Shown: positions 24,791-32,395 of the stretch, in pieces
Layout: every line of letters begins with the position of its first letter
Numbering within the stretch: position 1 is the first letter of the stretch
NCBI GenBank assembly: GCA_002683195.1
Contig: NYSW01000079.1
Coordinates: 27,262-91,261 of the forward strand
Origin: Phycisphaerae bacterium
GTDB taxonomy: Bacteria; Planctomycetota; Phycisphaerae; Phycisphaerales; SM1A02
Direction of reading: 5' to 3'
Length of the DNA stretch: 64,000 nucleotides
Notes under the pieces: generated by a model
The model's input: only the letters and a program-made list of their open reading frames with translations
What the model was told of the DNA's origin: nothing
Database searches by the model: none
Program-made: the position numbers and the translations under genes

Positions 24791-25663
24791 TCAACGGCGA
24801 CGTCGACGGGATCCGATCGGACTCAAGGGTGCCGGCTGGACCGGGATTCCTTCTTCCTTCTCCAACTGCTTCTGAAGAAGTTCCACGTTCGTACGAACGT
24901 TCTTCATCTGATCCCAGGTCAGACCTTGGAGGAACGCGCTCGCGAGTGCGTTCATCAGACTGAAGCCGGTGAAGACCATCCGGCCCGCCGCCATGTCCAC
25001 GGCGACTCCCGAACAACCCATGTTGCTGAGCAACTCGATCGCGGTACGAATCTCTATGTCTTCCGGACCACGTCCCTGCCGCAGCATCGCACCGAGGGTG
25101 CGCGAGGTCGCGAAGAGCAGGCCTTCCTCGTTCTGACGCGCGGCGGCGATCAGTTTCGCCGTCTTTTCCAGCTCTGGACGAGCCTGGATACCGACCTCGA
25201 GGTTCTCACCATTCAATTGGAAGACGCGATGGATGACGTTGTTGAGCGCCGCGATGTACCCCCGCCCCGACGAGACGGTGGAGAAGTTGATCGCCGAGGC
25301 CCGCCCATGGGCCATGTCGGTCGCTTCAGCCTTGTCGAACCGAATGAAGTCGTCTGCATTCCCGTCCGGTCGCTCGGCGGCCGGGGTCTCGGCCGCCGCC
25401 TCCGCACCGAACGAGAGTTGTTCGACGCCGAGATCGTGAAGATTCCACATTGCCGCCTGCAGCAGAGGATCAGACCATTCGGTCTCCTCCCGACGAGCCT
25501 GCACCACGTAAGCCGCGGGCAGCATCGCGATGAATCGCCGCTCTCGAGGAAGCTTGAGCATCGAGACGCACTGGGGGAACGCCATCTCGGCGAACTTCTT
25601 GAAGGTCGCAGGCTCCTGTTCGGAGAGGGCGATCGTTTCGTCGTTAAGAATCAGATTTGGCAT
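24791..25663 (-). CDS. Conserved hypothetical cytoplasmic protein
   Basis: 290 aa, no signal peptide or membrane segment. Features: an N-terminal LILNDETIALSEQEPATFKKFAEMAF, a SMLKLPRERRFIAMLPAAYVVQARR strand-helix, an Ala/Glu-rich linker near 90-100, and a C-terminal helical region ending in a run of Arg residues (GSRRRRR). I recognise no catalytic motif. The repeated use of ALNNVIHRVF and LLFATSRTLGAML suggests a compact alpha/beta fold. It lies between the haem gene and purE, on the minus strand, 20 bp upstream of the haem gene. A soluble, possibly nucleic-acid-binding tail is suggested only by charge. Confidence 0.7.
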   Translation of the reverse strand: MPNLILNDETIALSEQEPATFKKFAEMAFPQCVSMLKLPRERRFIAMLPAAYVVQARREETEWSDPLLQAAMWNLHDLGVEQLSFGAEAAAETPAAERPDGNADDFIRFDKAEATDMAHGRASAINFSTVSSGRGYIAALNNVIHRVFQLNGENLEVGIQARPELEKTAKLIAAARQNEEGLLFATSRTLGAMLRQGRGPEDIEIRTAIELLSNMGCSGVAVDMAAGRMVFTGFSLMNALASAFLQGLTWDQMKNVRTNVELLQKQLEKEEGIPVQPAPLSPIGSRRRRR

Positions 25664-25757
25664 GGAAGTCCCATTCTAGTGGCCCCGGAGCCGATCCGGA
25701 ACCAATCCTCGAAAGGCGGCCGCCCATCGGGAAACCTCGATCGGTACCATCCGGCTC

Positions 25758-26297
25758 ATGAGCGACTCCAGCAACTCCGTCGGTGACCCTCGGGTGGGTG
25801 TGATCATGGGCTCCCGCAGTGATTGGGAAACCATGCGGCACGCCGCCGAGATCCTCGAGACCCTCGGGGTGTCCCACGAAACCCGCGTGGTGAGCGCTCA
25901 TCGAACCCCGGATCTCCTTTTCAAGTACGCCGAAGCCGCACCCTCACGTGGAATCCGCGTGATCGTGGCCGGTGCCGGTGGCGCCGCACACCTCCCCGGC
26001 ATGATCGCGGCGAAGACCGCACTCCCCGTGCTCGGGGTTCCGGTGAGGTCGCAAGCCCTGTCCGGCATGGATTCGCTTCTCTCGATCGTGCAGATGCCCG
26101 CCGGCGTGCCCGTGGGAACTCTCGCGATCGGCCGAGCGGGCGCCATCAACGCCGGCCTTCTCGCGGCGTCGATCCTCGGCCTTGATGATCAAACGGTGGC
26201 CGCCGCCCTGGCCGCCTGGCGGCGAACCCGGACCGAACAGGTTCTCGCGGATTCGGATCCCTCCGCACCCGCACCCGGCGAGACGGGCGAGGGATGA
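25758..26297 (+). CDS. purE: N5-carboxyaminoimidazole ribonucleotide mutase
   Basis: 179 aa, class I PurE. It converts N5-CAIR to CAIR in de novo purine synthesis, after PurK. Characteristic motifs: MGSRSDW near 18-24, [39 protein letters not shown] split over 78-102 with the catalytic His in the AAHLPGM loop, and [13 protein letters not shown]. It overlaps purK by 4 nt (ATGA), so the two enzymes of consecutive steps are translationally coupled. The C-terminal 20 residues are an extra polar tail. Confidence 0.95.
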   Translation: MSDSSNSVGDPRVGVIMGSRSDWETMRHAAEILETLGVSHETRVVSAHRTPDLLFKYAEAAPSRGIRVIVAGAGGAAHLPGMIAAKTALPVLGVPVRSQALSGMDSLLSIVQMPAGVPVGTLAIGRAGAINAGLLAASILGLDDQTVAAALAAWRRTRTEQVLADSDPSAPAPGETGEG

Positions 26298-27466
26298 ATG
26301 GGCCGAATGAATCGAAGTTGACGCTGGGCATTCTCGGCGGAGGACAACTCGGCTGGATGCTGGGCGTCGCCGCCCGCCGCCTCGGCATCGAATGCGTGTT
26401 TCTGGATCCGGCGGACCGATGTCCGAGTGACATGGTCGGAAGACGAATCAAGACCGCCTTCGACGATCCTTCAGGGCTCGATCGGCTGGCCGATCAAGTC
26501 GACGTCGTCACCTACGAGTTTGAAAACGTCCCCGCTTCCGCCGCCGCTCGACTCGTCGATCGCCTTCCGGTTCGTCCCAGCCCTCGCTCACTCGAGGTGG
26601 CACAGGACCGTCTCACCGAAAAAAACTTCATCGCGGACCTCGGGGTTCCGGTGCCCCGGTTCGCCGCGATCGGCCATCCGGATGATCTGGGGCCGGCACT
26701 CCAGCAGGTCGGGCGCCCGGCCATCCTGAAGACCAGGCGAGGTGGCTACGACGGAAAGGGTCAGGCCCGGATCGCGGTCGCCGATGATGCCGCCGCCCGA
26801 TTGGCCGAGCTTGAGGGCGCTCCTGCGATCGCGGAATCGATGGTCCCCTTCGAGCTGGAAGCAAGCGTGCTCGTGGTGAGAGGCGTGGACGGGCGGGCAG
26901 AAACCTGGACCCCGGTTCGGAATGAACACGTCGGAGGCATTCTGCGACGAAGTGACGCACCGGGACACGGGATCTCATCGAGTGCCGCCACGGCGATGCG
27001 GCGTCATGCCGTGGAGATCGCGAACGCACTCCAGCACGTCGGCGTGCTCGCGGTGGAATTCTTCGTTCTTGAAGAGATGGTTCTGGTCAACGAGATCGCT
27101 CCACGAGTGCACAACAGCGGTCACCTCACGATCGAGCATGCGGTCACCAGCCAGTTTGAAAATCATGTCCGCGCCGTCTGCGGGCTTCCGCTGGGTTCGA
27201 CCGAGCCACGATTCCCGACCGCGACCATGCTGAATGCCATCGGAGACCGTCCGTCACAGGCACAGCTTGACGCGATCTCGGTCCCGACGATCGACGAACT
27301 GGGTGACGAACCGACTCCGATCACGACCGGAGCCGCTCGCTGGCACGACTACCGCAAGACGGCTCGGCCCGGCCGGAAGATCGGGCATCTGACCCTGGTG
27401 GCGGACACCATCGACGAAGACCGAATCTTGAAGCTCTCGGCTCTGGTTCCAGCCAGCGGCGGCTGA
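26294..27466 (+). CDS. purK: N5-carboxyaminoimidazole ribonucleotide synthase
   Basis: 390 aa ATP-grasp enzyme that carboxylates AIR to N5-CAIR. Motifs: [21 protein letters not shown] near 10-30, ATP-grasp strands [16 protein letters not shown] and [21 protein letters not shown], and the metal/ATP site [24 protein letters not shown] containing the NEIAPRxHNSGH signature. The length fits the family. It follows purE with a 4-nt overlap and converges on the DNA methyltransferase gene, 19 bp away. Confidence 0.95.
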   Translation: MNGPNESKLTLGILGGGQLGWMLGVAARRLGIECVFLDPADRCPSDMVGRRIKTAFDDPSGLDRLADQVDVVTYEFENVPASAAARLVDRLPVRPSPRSLEVAQDRLTEKNFIADLGVPVPRFAAIGHPDDLGPALQQVGRPAILKTRRGGYDGKGQARIAVADDAAARLAELEGAPAIAESMVPFELEASVLVVRGVDGRAETWTPVRNEHVGGILRRSDAPGHGISSSAATAMRRHAVEIANALQHVGVLAVEFFVLEEMVLVNEIAPRVHNSGHLTIEHAVTSQFENHVRAVCGLPLGSTEPRFPTATMLNAIGDRPSQAQLDAISVPTIDELGDEPTPITTGAARWHDYRKTARPGRKIGHLTLVADTIDEDRILKLSALVPASGG

Positions 27467-27485
27467 AGATTCGACGTTTCCCTGA

Positions 27486-28256
27486 TCAACCGTCGTCGGT
27501 CGCTTCGGCCACTGCCGCAGCAAGTCGTCCCCGGGCGATGCCGACCGCATCCGGATGTCGGTCGATCCCGATTCCCCGGCGGCCGCTCCGGACCGCGGCT
27601 TCGACCGTGGTGCCACTGCCACAGAACGGGTCGAGCACCAGGCCGCCCGGCGGGCAACAGGCCCGGATCAGCATGTCCAGCAACGCGAGCGGCTTTTGAT
27701 CGGGCCACCCGGTTCGTTCCCTCGCCATGTTGTTGATGCTTGGAATCTCCAGTACGTCGGTCGCCTTCTTCAGACGACCGGCGAGACGCCGGCTGGTGGC
27801 CGGCACCATCGGAGGGTCGAACCAACGTTGATCCCCTCTGGCGTAGTAGAGGATGTCATCGTGCTTTCGCGCAAACCGGTCCGCGGCGGAACCCCCGAGC
27901 CCGTAATGCCACACGAGATGGTTGACGAAACGGTCGGCGCCGAAGATCTCGTCGAGGAGGCATCGCACGCGGTGGGCGCTCCGCCAATCCACATGAATCA
28001 AGATGGCACCATCAGCCGCGAGCACTCGATGCATCGCCTGAATACGGGGCTCGAGAAATCCGAGGTACGCCTCGAGCGACGGCCAGCGGTCTTCGTATTC
28101 AAGGTCGTTGCCGTCACGCTTCCGCCCCTGACGGGTGGAACCGGTGGCGAACGGTGGATCGGCGTAGATGAGATCGATCGAGCCGGAATCGAATGCCGGG
28201 AGCCGATTCAAGCAATCGTCCTCGAACACCTGCGATTGAACGAGTTCCTTCGTCAC
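27486..28256 (-). CDS. Solitary DNA methyltransferase (N6-adenine or N4-cytosine)
   Basis: 256 aa with a GTG start. Motif order places the catalytic ADPPF (near residue 33) before the SAM-binding DPFCGSGTT (near 209), the beta-class arrangement of N6-adenine/N4-cytosine DNA methyltransferases. FxGxG is supplied by the FCGSGTTVEAA part. A target-recognition-sized insertion (about 60-200) lies between them, with LVWHYGLGG and KHDDILYYAR. No restriction endonuclease lies nearby, so it is probably an orphan regulatory or self-protection methyltransferase. The recognition site cannot be read from sequence. It converges with purK. Confidence 0.8.
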   Translation of the reverse strand: MTKELVQSQVFEDDCLNRLPAFDSGSIDLIYADPPFATGSTRQGRKRDGNDLEYEDRWPSLEAYLGFLEPRIQAMHRVLAADGAILIHVDWRSAHRVRCLLDEIFGADRFVNHLVWHYGLGGSAADRFARKHDDILYYARGDQRWFDPPMVPATSRRLAGRLKKATDVLEIPSINNMARERTGWPDQKPLALLDMLIRACCPPGGLVLDPFCGSGTTVEAAVRSGRRGIGIDRHPDAVGIARGRLAAAVAEATDDG

Positions 28257-28313
28257 CGCTCCATTCTGACCGATGGCGCCGGATCACGCCGCGACGGTCG
28301 AGCATGAAGTCGG

Positions 28314-28351
28314 AAAAGATGACGCCCCGCGATCTGGTCGCGAGGCGTCAT
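28314..28351 (-). terminator. Rho-independent terminator of xerC
   Basis: Minus-strand hairpin: outer arms ATGACGCC (28319-28326) and GGCGTCAT (28344-28351), one mismatch, inner CGCGA/TCGCG and loop of 5 nt. On the minus strand it is followed by CTTTTCC. It lies 55 bp after the xerC stop and about 60 bp before the methyltransferase start, so it separates the two genes. Confidence 0.8.
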
Positions 28352-28405
28352 ACGAGTCCCTATTCCCTGACTTGATACGGCGAGGTGCGATCGCGAAGCG
28401 ATCGA

Positions 28406-29407
28406 TCAACCAGCCTCCGCCCTCGGATGGGCCTTGTCGTACGCATCCCGCATCCTTCGGTTGGAAAGATGGGTGTAGACCTGGGTGCTCGACAGCGACT
28501 GGTGGCCCAGAAGCTCTTGCACCGACCGAAGATCGGCCCCGTTGTCGAGCAGGTGCGTCGCGAAACTGTGACGAATGGTGTGAGGGCTGATCTCGGGGTC
28601 GAGACCGACCTCTTCCAGGTACTTGGTGACCTTGCGACGGACGGAGCGACTGGAAAGCCGACCACCATGCTTGTTCACGAAGAGCGGCATCTCGCCTTCG
28701 GCCTTCAGTTCCGCAGCGGCCAGCTCGGCGTCATGCATCGCCACGTATCGACGCAGGGCCGCGAGGGCGTGGGTACCGAGTGGAACGACGCGTTCGCGAC
28801 GTCCCTTTCCGCGAATGAGAATCGATTCGCCGGCGTCATCGAGATCCGCACGGTCGATACCGACGACCTCACTGACCCGGATGCCGGTCGAGTACAAGGT
28901 CTCGAGAATGGCACGGTCGCGGGCGCCGAGCAGCGTGCTGTCGTCGGGGGCGGCGAGGAGTTGTTCGATCTGCTCCACCGAGACCGCCTTTGGAAGCCGC
29001 TTGGCCTGCTTGGGGGTTCGGATCGCCAACATGGGATTCCGCTCGATGAGACTCCGCTTTTCCATCCACTTGTGGAAGGAACGCAGGGTGGCGATCTTGC
29101 GAGCCGTGGTGGCGGCGGAGTAATCACGATCGGCCATCCAGCCGAGGAATCCGCGGATACGGTCCACATCGGCCTCAAGCATCACGCCGCTCACCGTCTT
29201 GTCGTCGGTGAAGCCGGGATCGGCCTTTCGTGCGACGAGCACGGCTTGCTCGGCCTCCAGAGAGACCTCCATGCCATGTTCGTCGGCCAGGAATTCTCCG
29301 TACTGCCGGAGGTCCAATCCGTAGCACCGCGCGGTGTAGGGACTGAAATGCCTCTCGTCGACGAGATAGTCGAGGAAGGCTTGTACGAGAGGGAGCGTGT
29401 CGCTCAT
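28406..29407 (-). CDS. xerC: Tyrosine recombinase XerC
   Basis: 333 aa site-specific recombinase that resolves chromosome dimers at dif with XerD and FtsK. The start at 29407 has GAGG at 9-nt spacing and gives the usual N-terminus (LPLVQAFLDYLVDERHFSPYTARCY). Catalytic residues are all present: Arg in STGIRVSEV near 174, Lys in GKGRRERV near 200, HxxR in HTIRHSFATH near 272, His in LLGHQSLS near 301 and the nucleophile Tyr in TQVYTHLS near 309. The end DAYDKAHPRA is closer to XerC than XerD. No phage genes are nearby, so a housekeeping role is likely. Confidence 0.9.
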   Translation of the reverse strand: MSDTLPLVQAFLDYLVDERHFSPYTARCYGLDLRQYGEFLADEHGMEVSLEAEQAVLVARKADPGFTDDKTVSGVMLEADVDRIRGFLGWMADRDYSAATTARKIATLRSFHKWMEKRSLIERNPMLAIRTPKQAKRLPKAVSVEQIEQLLAAPDDSTLLGARDRAILETLYSTGIRVSEVVGIDRADLDDAGESILIRGKGRRERVVPLGTHALAALRRYVAMHDAELAAAELKAEGEMPLFVNKHGGRLSSRSVRRKVTKYLEEVGLDPEISPHTIRHSFATHLLDNGADLRSVQELLGHQSLSSTQVYTHLSNRRMRDAYDKAHPRAEAG

Positions 29408-29633
29408 GTCGATGAACCTCGAATGGTCGCCGGAGTACGGTCGCCCGGAAGTGGACGAACCGTTCCGATCACAGAATCGATATCGGCCCGGTGAGGATGC
29501 GAATCCACCCCCCTTACCGGACAACGAACAAAAACCGCCAAAAGCCATTGCCCAAACCGACGTTTCAAGCGTTTGAGACGCCTCAGACCACTTTCAGCTT
29601 CGATATGGCTTCGTCGCCCGCGCGGAATCGGCT
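29408..29633. other. 226-bp gap between xerC and the downstream lipoprotein gene
   Basis: Contains a weak hairpin (CGTTTCAA at 29561-29568 with TTGAGACG at 29573-29580, one G-U) shortly after the end of the minus-strand lipoprotein gene, possibly its terminator. The remainder presumably holds the xerC promoter. No other gene seen. Confidence 0.35.
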
Positions 29634-30416
29634 TCAACCGCCGTTGGCGGCTCTCTGCCTTTCCCGGGCGGCAAGCCCGCTGACGATGCGATCCGCCACG
29701 AAATCGAGGTACCGGTCGTAGACCATGAGGTAGTACCTCTCGGGAGGATCGAACCCGCCGGTCACGTCCGTGTGTGACTCGGCAAAGGTTCGTACGGCAT
29801 TCCGGACCCGATGGTTCACCGCATCGAGTTCAATCACGAGATCCGTGATTGGACGAATGGCGGGCGGATCAGAAGATTCCTGGTTGTTCGTATCCCCGGT
29901 CTTGCCGTAAAGGCCGGTCGCGTCCAGAGCGGTCTGAAGTCGGGCGTCATCGCCGATGAACAGAATGTTCGCGCCGAAATCCGGAGGGTCATACGGTCCC
30001 CAATCCGTCAACGTGCCGAGAATCAGTCCGTCGACCGGGATGGTTCGGATGATCGCCTGTGCGTCAGCCTCGGTGCGGACCGCAGTGATTCCGAGCTGCC
30101 TCATCGCCGCGAGCGTTCGATCGAGAGGAACGGCCCTCCAGCCACCATCAGCGACGCCATCAGGCCCCACGGTGCCGTTGGTGGCCGTGACGATCTTGTC
30201 GGAGATCGAGGCGATGTCGGCCAGCGAGACGGAGACTCCGGACTCGTTGGAAAACGGCGCCACGGCAATGACCGCCCGGTACGGCGCGGCCACCACGGGG
30301 ACCTCCTTGAGGGGAGGTGCCGTCTGACAAGCTGGAAGCCCCAGCAGAACAAGTCCCACCAGGAGACTTGAGCCGTGTGCGAGGGCTGTGTGAGCAATGT
30401 TTCGTGCGGTTTTCAT
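29634..30416 (-). CDS. Putative lipoprotein, CsgG/LpoB-like context
   Basis: 260 aa from the ATG at 30416 (AGGA at 6 nt). Signal peptide with lipobox GLPAC, Cys30. The mature domain starts with YRAVIAVAPFSNESG, a strand pattern seen in the nucleotide-binding-like lipoprotein domains of CsgG and LpoB proteins, followed by LDRTLAAMRQLGI and DGLILGTLTDWGPY. I assign only a resemblance, not membership. The C-terminal 90 residues are helical. It follows the TolB-like propeller gene on the same strand but after that gene's terminator, so it has its own promoter. Confidence 0.6.
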   Translation of the reverse strand: MKTARNIAHTALAHGSSLLVGLVLLGLPACQTAPPLKEVPVVAAPYRAVIAVAPFSNESGVSVSLADIASISDKIVTATNGTVGPDGVADGGWRAVPLDRTLAAMRQLGITAVRTEADAQAIIRTIPVDGLILGTLTDWGPYDPPDFGANILFIGDDARLQTALDATGLYGKTGDTNNQESSDPPAIRPITDLVIELDAVNHRVRNAVRTFAESHTDVTGGFDPPERYYLMVYDRYLDFVADRIVSGLAARERQRAANGG

Positions 30417-30504
30417 GGCGTCCTGCCAGTGTGCCCCGGCCACGGGCCGGAACCGGATGCTCCCATCCGTACGATCCATTCCATCGGGTGATCTCTCAGA
30501 ATCC

Positions 30505-30544
30505 AAACAGAAAACAAGGCCGGTCCCCCTCTGGACCGGCCTTG
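30505..30544 (-). terminator. Rho-independent terminator of the TolB-like gene
   Basis: Perfect 12-bp stem CAAGGCCGGTCC (30515-30526) with GGACCGGCCTTG (30533-30544), loop CCCTCT. On the minus strand it is followed by TTTTCTGTTTGG, a strong U-tract. It ends the transcript of the propeller lipoprotein gene, whose stop is at 30595. Confidence 0.9.
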
Positions 30545-30594
30545 CCGTGACTTGAAATCGGTTTTAAAGCCCCGGAGGGCATATGAATCCGAAA

Positions 30595-31968
30595 TCAATC
30601 TTGATCATTGACGCCGGCCACCGCGGTGGACGAGGCTTGGTTCGTGACGTTTTCAACCGGGGTATCCGACGTTTCCTCGTAGGCCATCGCTTCACCGAAG
30701 GCTGAATGTGAACCACCAGAGACGGCCCAGATCACGTCGAGGCCACCCCGATTGCTCATGAAGTAGACGCGGTCGTCACTACCCCAGTTCGGCCTCAGAT
30801 TGCGGTATCCACCGGAGGTGAGGGCCATACGTCCGGTTCCGTCGTAGCCGATGGTCCAGATGTCGCTTTCGACCGGCATCCCATCGACCGCGACTGACGG
30901 GTCGGAAACGACCGTGTAAGCAATCCGGCTGCCATCCGGCGACCAGGAAGGATGCATGATCGCCGCATCTCCAGCCGCCACGATCTCCGTCGGGTTCACA
31001 CCATCTCCGTTGACCAGATCAATGGTCCAGACGCCGTAGAGACGGTCGCCCCGCTTTCGGGATCGCTGGAAAAGGATCCGGTTTTCCGACGAATCGGGAG
31101 ACCAGGACGGGAACATGCCTTCGCAGACAAAAGACCGAGCGCTGGGCTTGTCGATGGCCAGGGTCCACAACTCCCAATCCCGAGTTCGCTCATTGAAACG
31201 GCAGTAGCAAAGCTTCTTTCCGTCCGGGGACCAGGTTGGGTGCAATTCTTGCGCGTCGTCAAAGGTGATCTGCGTGACCGGGCCACCCTCAGCACTCATG
31301 ACGAAGACGTCCCAATTCCCATGGCGATCGCTTGAAAACGCGATTCGACGACCATCGGGTGAGATTTCGGGCATCAGATCCTGAGCGGGATCAGCGGTGA
31401 GCTGCGTGACCACGCGGCCATCCACCGACTTGCGATAGAGGTCGGGCTGCTCGTGATGCTGGGTGGAGGCGAACACCATCCAGTCGCCAGCGGTCGAGAG
31501 GTCAGGGTCGAAATCCGCACCCTCAGCCGCGAAACTGACCTGAGTCAGGTTCGAGTCGCCACTGCCCGACGGCTGAGCGTCGTCCGGCGTCGAGGCGGTG
31601 CTGAAGTCAGGAAAAAGGCTCACTCGCACGGCAGTGGTGTCACCGAGGCCTGCAGCCTCGAATGCCACGGATTCCTGACCGGAATCAAACGCCTCGCCGG
31701 TTTCCGACGTCTGGTCGAAGGGCACTTCCGCTTCGTACCAACCCGGTCGATAGTTCGGCGCGTTCCAGGCTGTGGACGCCACTTCAGTATCTCCGGCGAC
31801 CGCTACGGGAGCGTCACTGGTGGAACTGGGGGCACATCCGCCCAACTGGAGGACCACGGCACCCGCGCCCACGGCAGCCGCTGCCGCCAGGAGAACCGAG
31901 CCCAGACCGTTCGAGGAACGGCCCGAGGAGTTGCGAGTGGTGATTTCATCGGAATGGTTGCTGGCCAT
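30595..31968 (-). CDS. TolB-like beta-propeller lipoprotein
   Basis: 457 aa from the ATG at 31968. A hydrophobic segment ends in a lipobox LGGC (Cys45) after an unusually long polar N-terminus with an Asn/Ser-rich stretch. The mature part is a Ser/Thr/Asp-rich linker and then a PD40-type propeller: repeated ISPDGRRIAFSSDRHGNWDV, WSPDGKKLCYCRF, WSPDSSENRILFQRS and WSPDGSRIAYTVVS blades. This is the TolB/WD40-like pattern. The protein likely works in the envelope, perhaps as a binding platform. It is not a complete Tol-Pal TolB, since the N-terminal TolB domain is missing. It ends at a good terminator. Confidence 0.8.
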   Translation of the reverse strand: MASNHSDEITTRNSSGRSSNGLGSVLLAAAAAVGAGAVVLQLGGCAPSSTSDAPVAVAGDTEVASTAWNAPNYRPGWYEAEVPFDQTSETGEAFDSGQESVAFEAAGLGDTTAVRVSLFPDFSTASTPDDAQPSGSGDSNLTQVSFAAEGADFDPDLSTAGDWMVFASTQHHEQPDLYRKSVDGRVVTQLTADPAQDLMPEISPDGRRIAFSSDRHGNWDVFVMSAEGGPVTQITFDDAQELHPTWSPDGKKLCYCRFNERTRDWELWTLAIDKPSARSFVCEGMFPSWSPDSSENRILFQRSRKRGDRLYGVWTIDLVNGDGVNPTEIVAAGDAAIMHPSWSPDGSRIAYTVVSDPSVAVDGMPVESDIWTIGYDGTGRMALTSGGYRNLRPNWGSDDRVYFMSNRGGLDVIWAVSGGSHSAFGEAMAYEETSDTPVENVTNQASSTAVAGVNDQD

Positions 31969-32263
31969 GGTCAAGAGTCTCCAGACGCCGGATTGGACGC
32001 CGGAATTTCCATCGGCCAGCCCGAGGGGCCAATTCAGCGGGACCGAGAGGAATCCATCGATCTCCCTGGAATTACCCGATACCACCCCCCCAATCCGAGG
32101 GTCATGGGGGGACGTCCGAGGAAAATGACCGCTCAAATCGTGAATTCGCCCATCCGAATCGGGGGCGATCGGAGAATTTTCGACCGTCACGTTGTGGACA
32201 TGTCCGGGATCAGGTGTCGGCGATGTGCGAAATCGCGGGGGGTGACTACACTGGTCGGTCCGG
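31969..32263. other. 295-bp divergent region upstream of tRNA-Lys and the propeller gene
   Basis: No gene seen. A possible tRNA -10 element TACACT lies at 32247-32252, 11 bp before the tRNA, but no good -35 partner was found. A GC-rich stretch (GGGGGG at about 32237-32242) precedes it. Confidence 0.35.
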
Positions 32264-32336
32264 GATTCCGTAGCTCAGTTGGTAGAGCAGGCGACTTTTA
32301 ATCGCTTTGTCCTGGGTTCGAGTCCCAGCGGAATCA
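32264..32336 (+). tRNA. tRNA-Lys (anticodon UUU)
   Basis: All arms fold: acceptor GATTCCG with CGGAATC, D arm GCTC/GAGC with AGTTGGTA loop, anticodon stem GGCGA/TCGCT (one G-U) with loop CTTTTAA giving anticodon TTT, variable TTGTC, T arm CTGGG/CCCAG with TTCGAGT loop, discriminator A at 32336. No CCA is encoded; it must be added post-transcriptionally. The SNF2 helicase gene begins about 60 bp downstream. Confidence 0.95.
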
Positions 32337-32395
32337 CTTCATCCGGTTTTCCGGACCTGAGGAGCTCAAGGACCATCGACTCAAAGACCACCATC

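Noticed and set aside
28406..29407. Tyrosine recombinase as a mobile-element integrase
   Set aside because: It has the XerC pattern and ordinary neighbours, with no attachment repeats or phage genes in the window.
32279..32395. Upstream extension of the SNF2 reading frame
   Set aside because: It reads through the tRNA-Lys gene, which folds perfectly; the extension is not coding.
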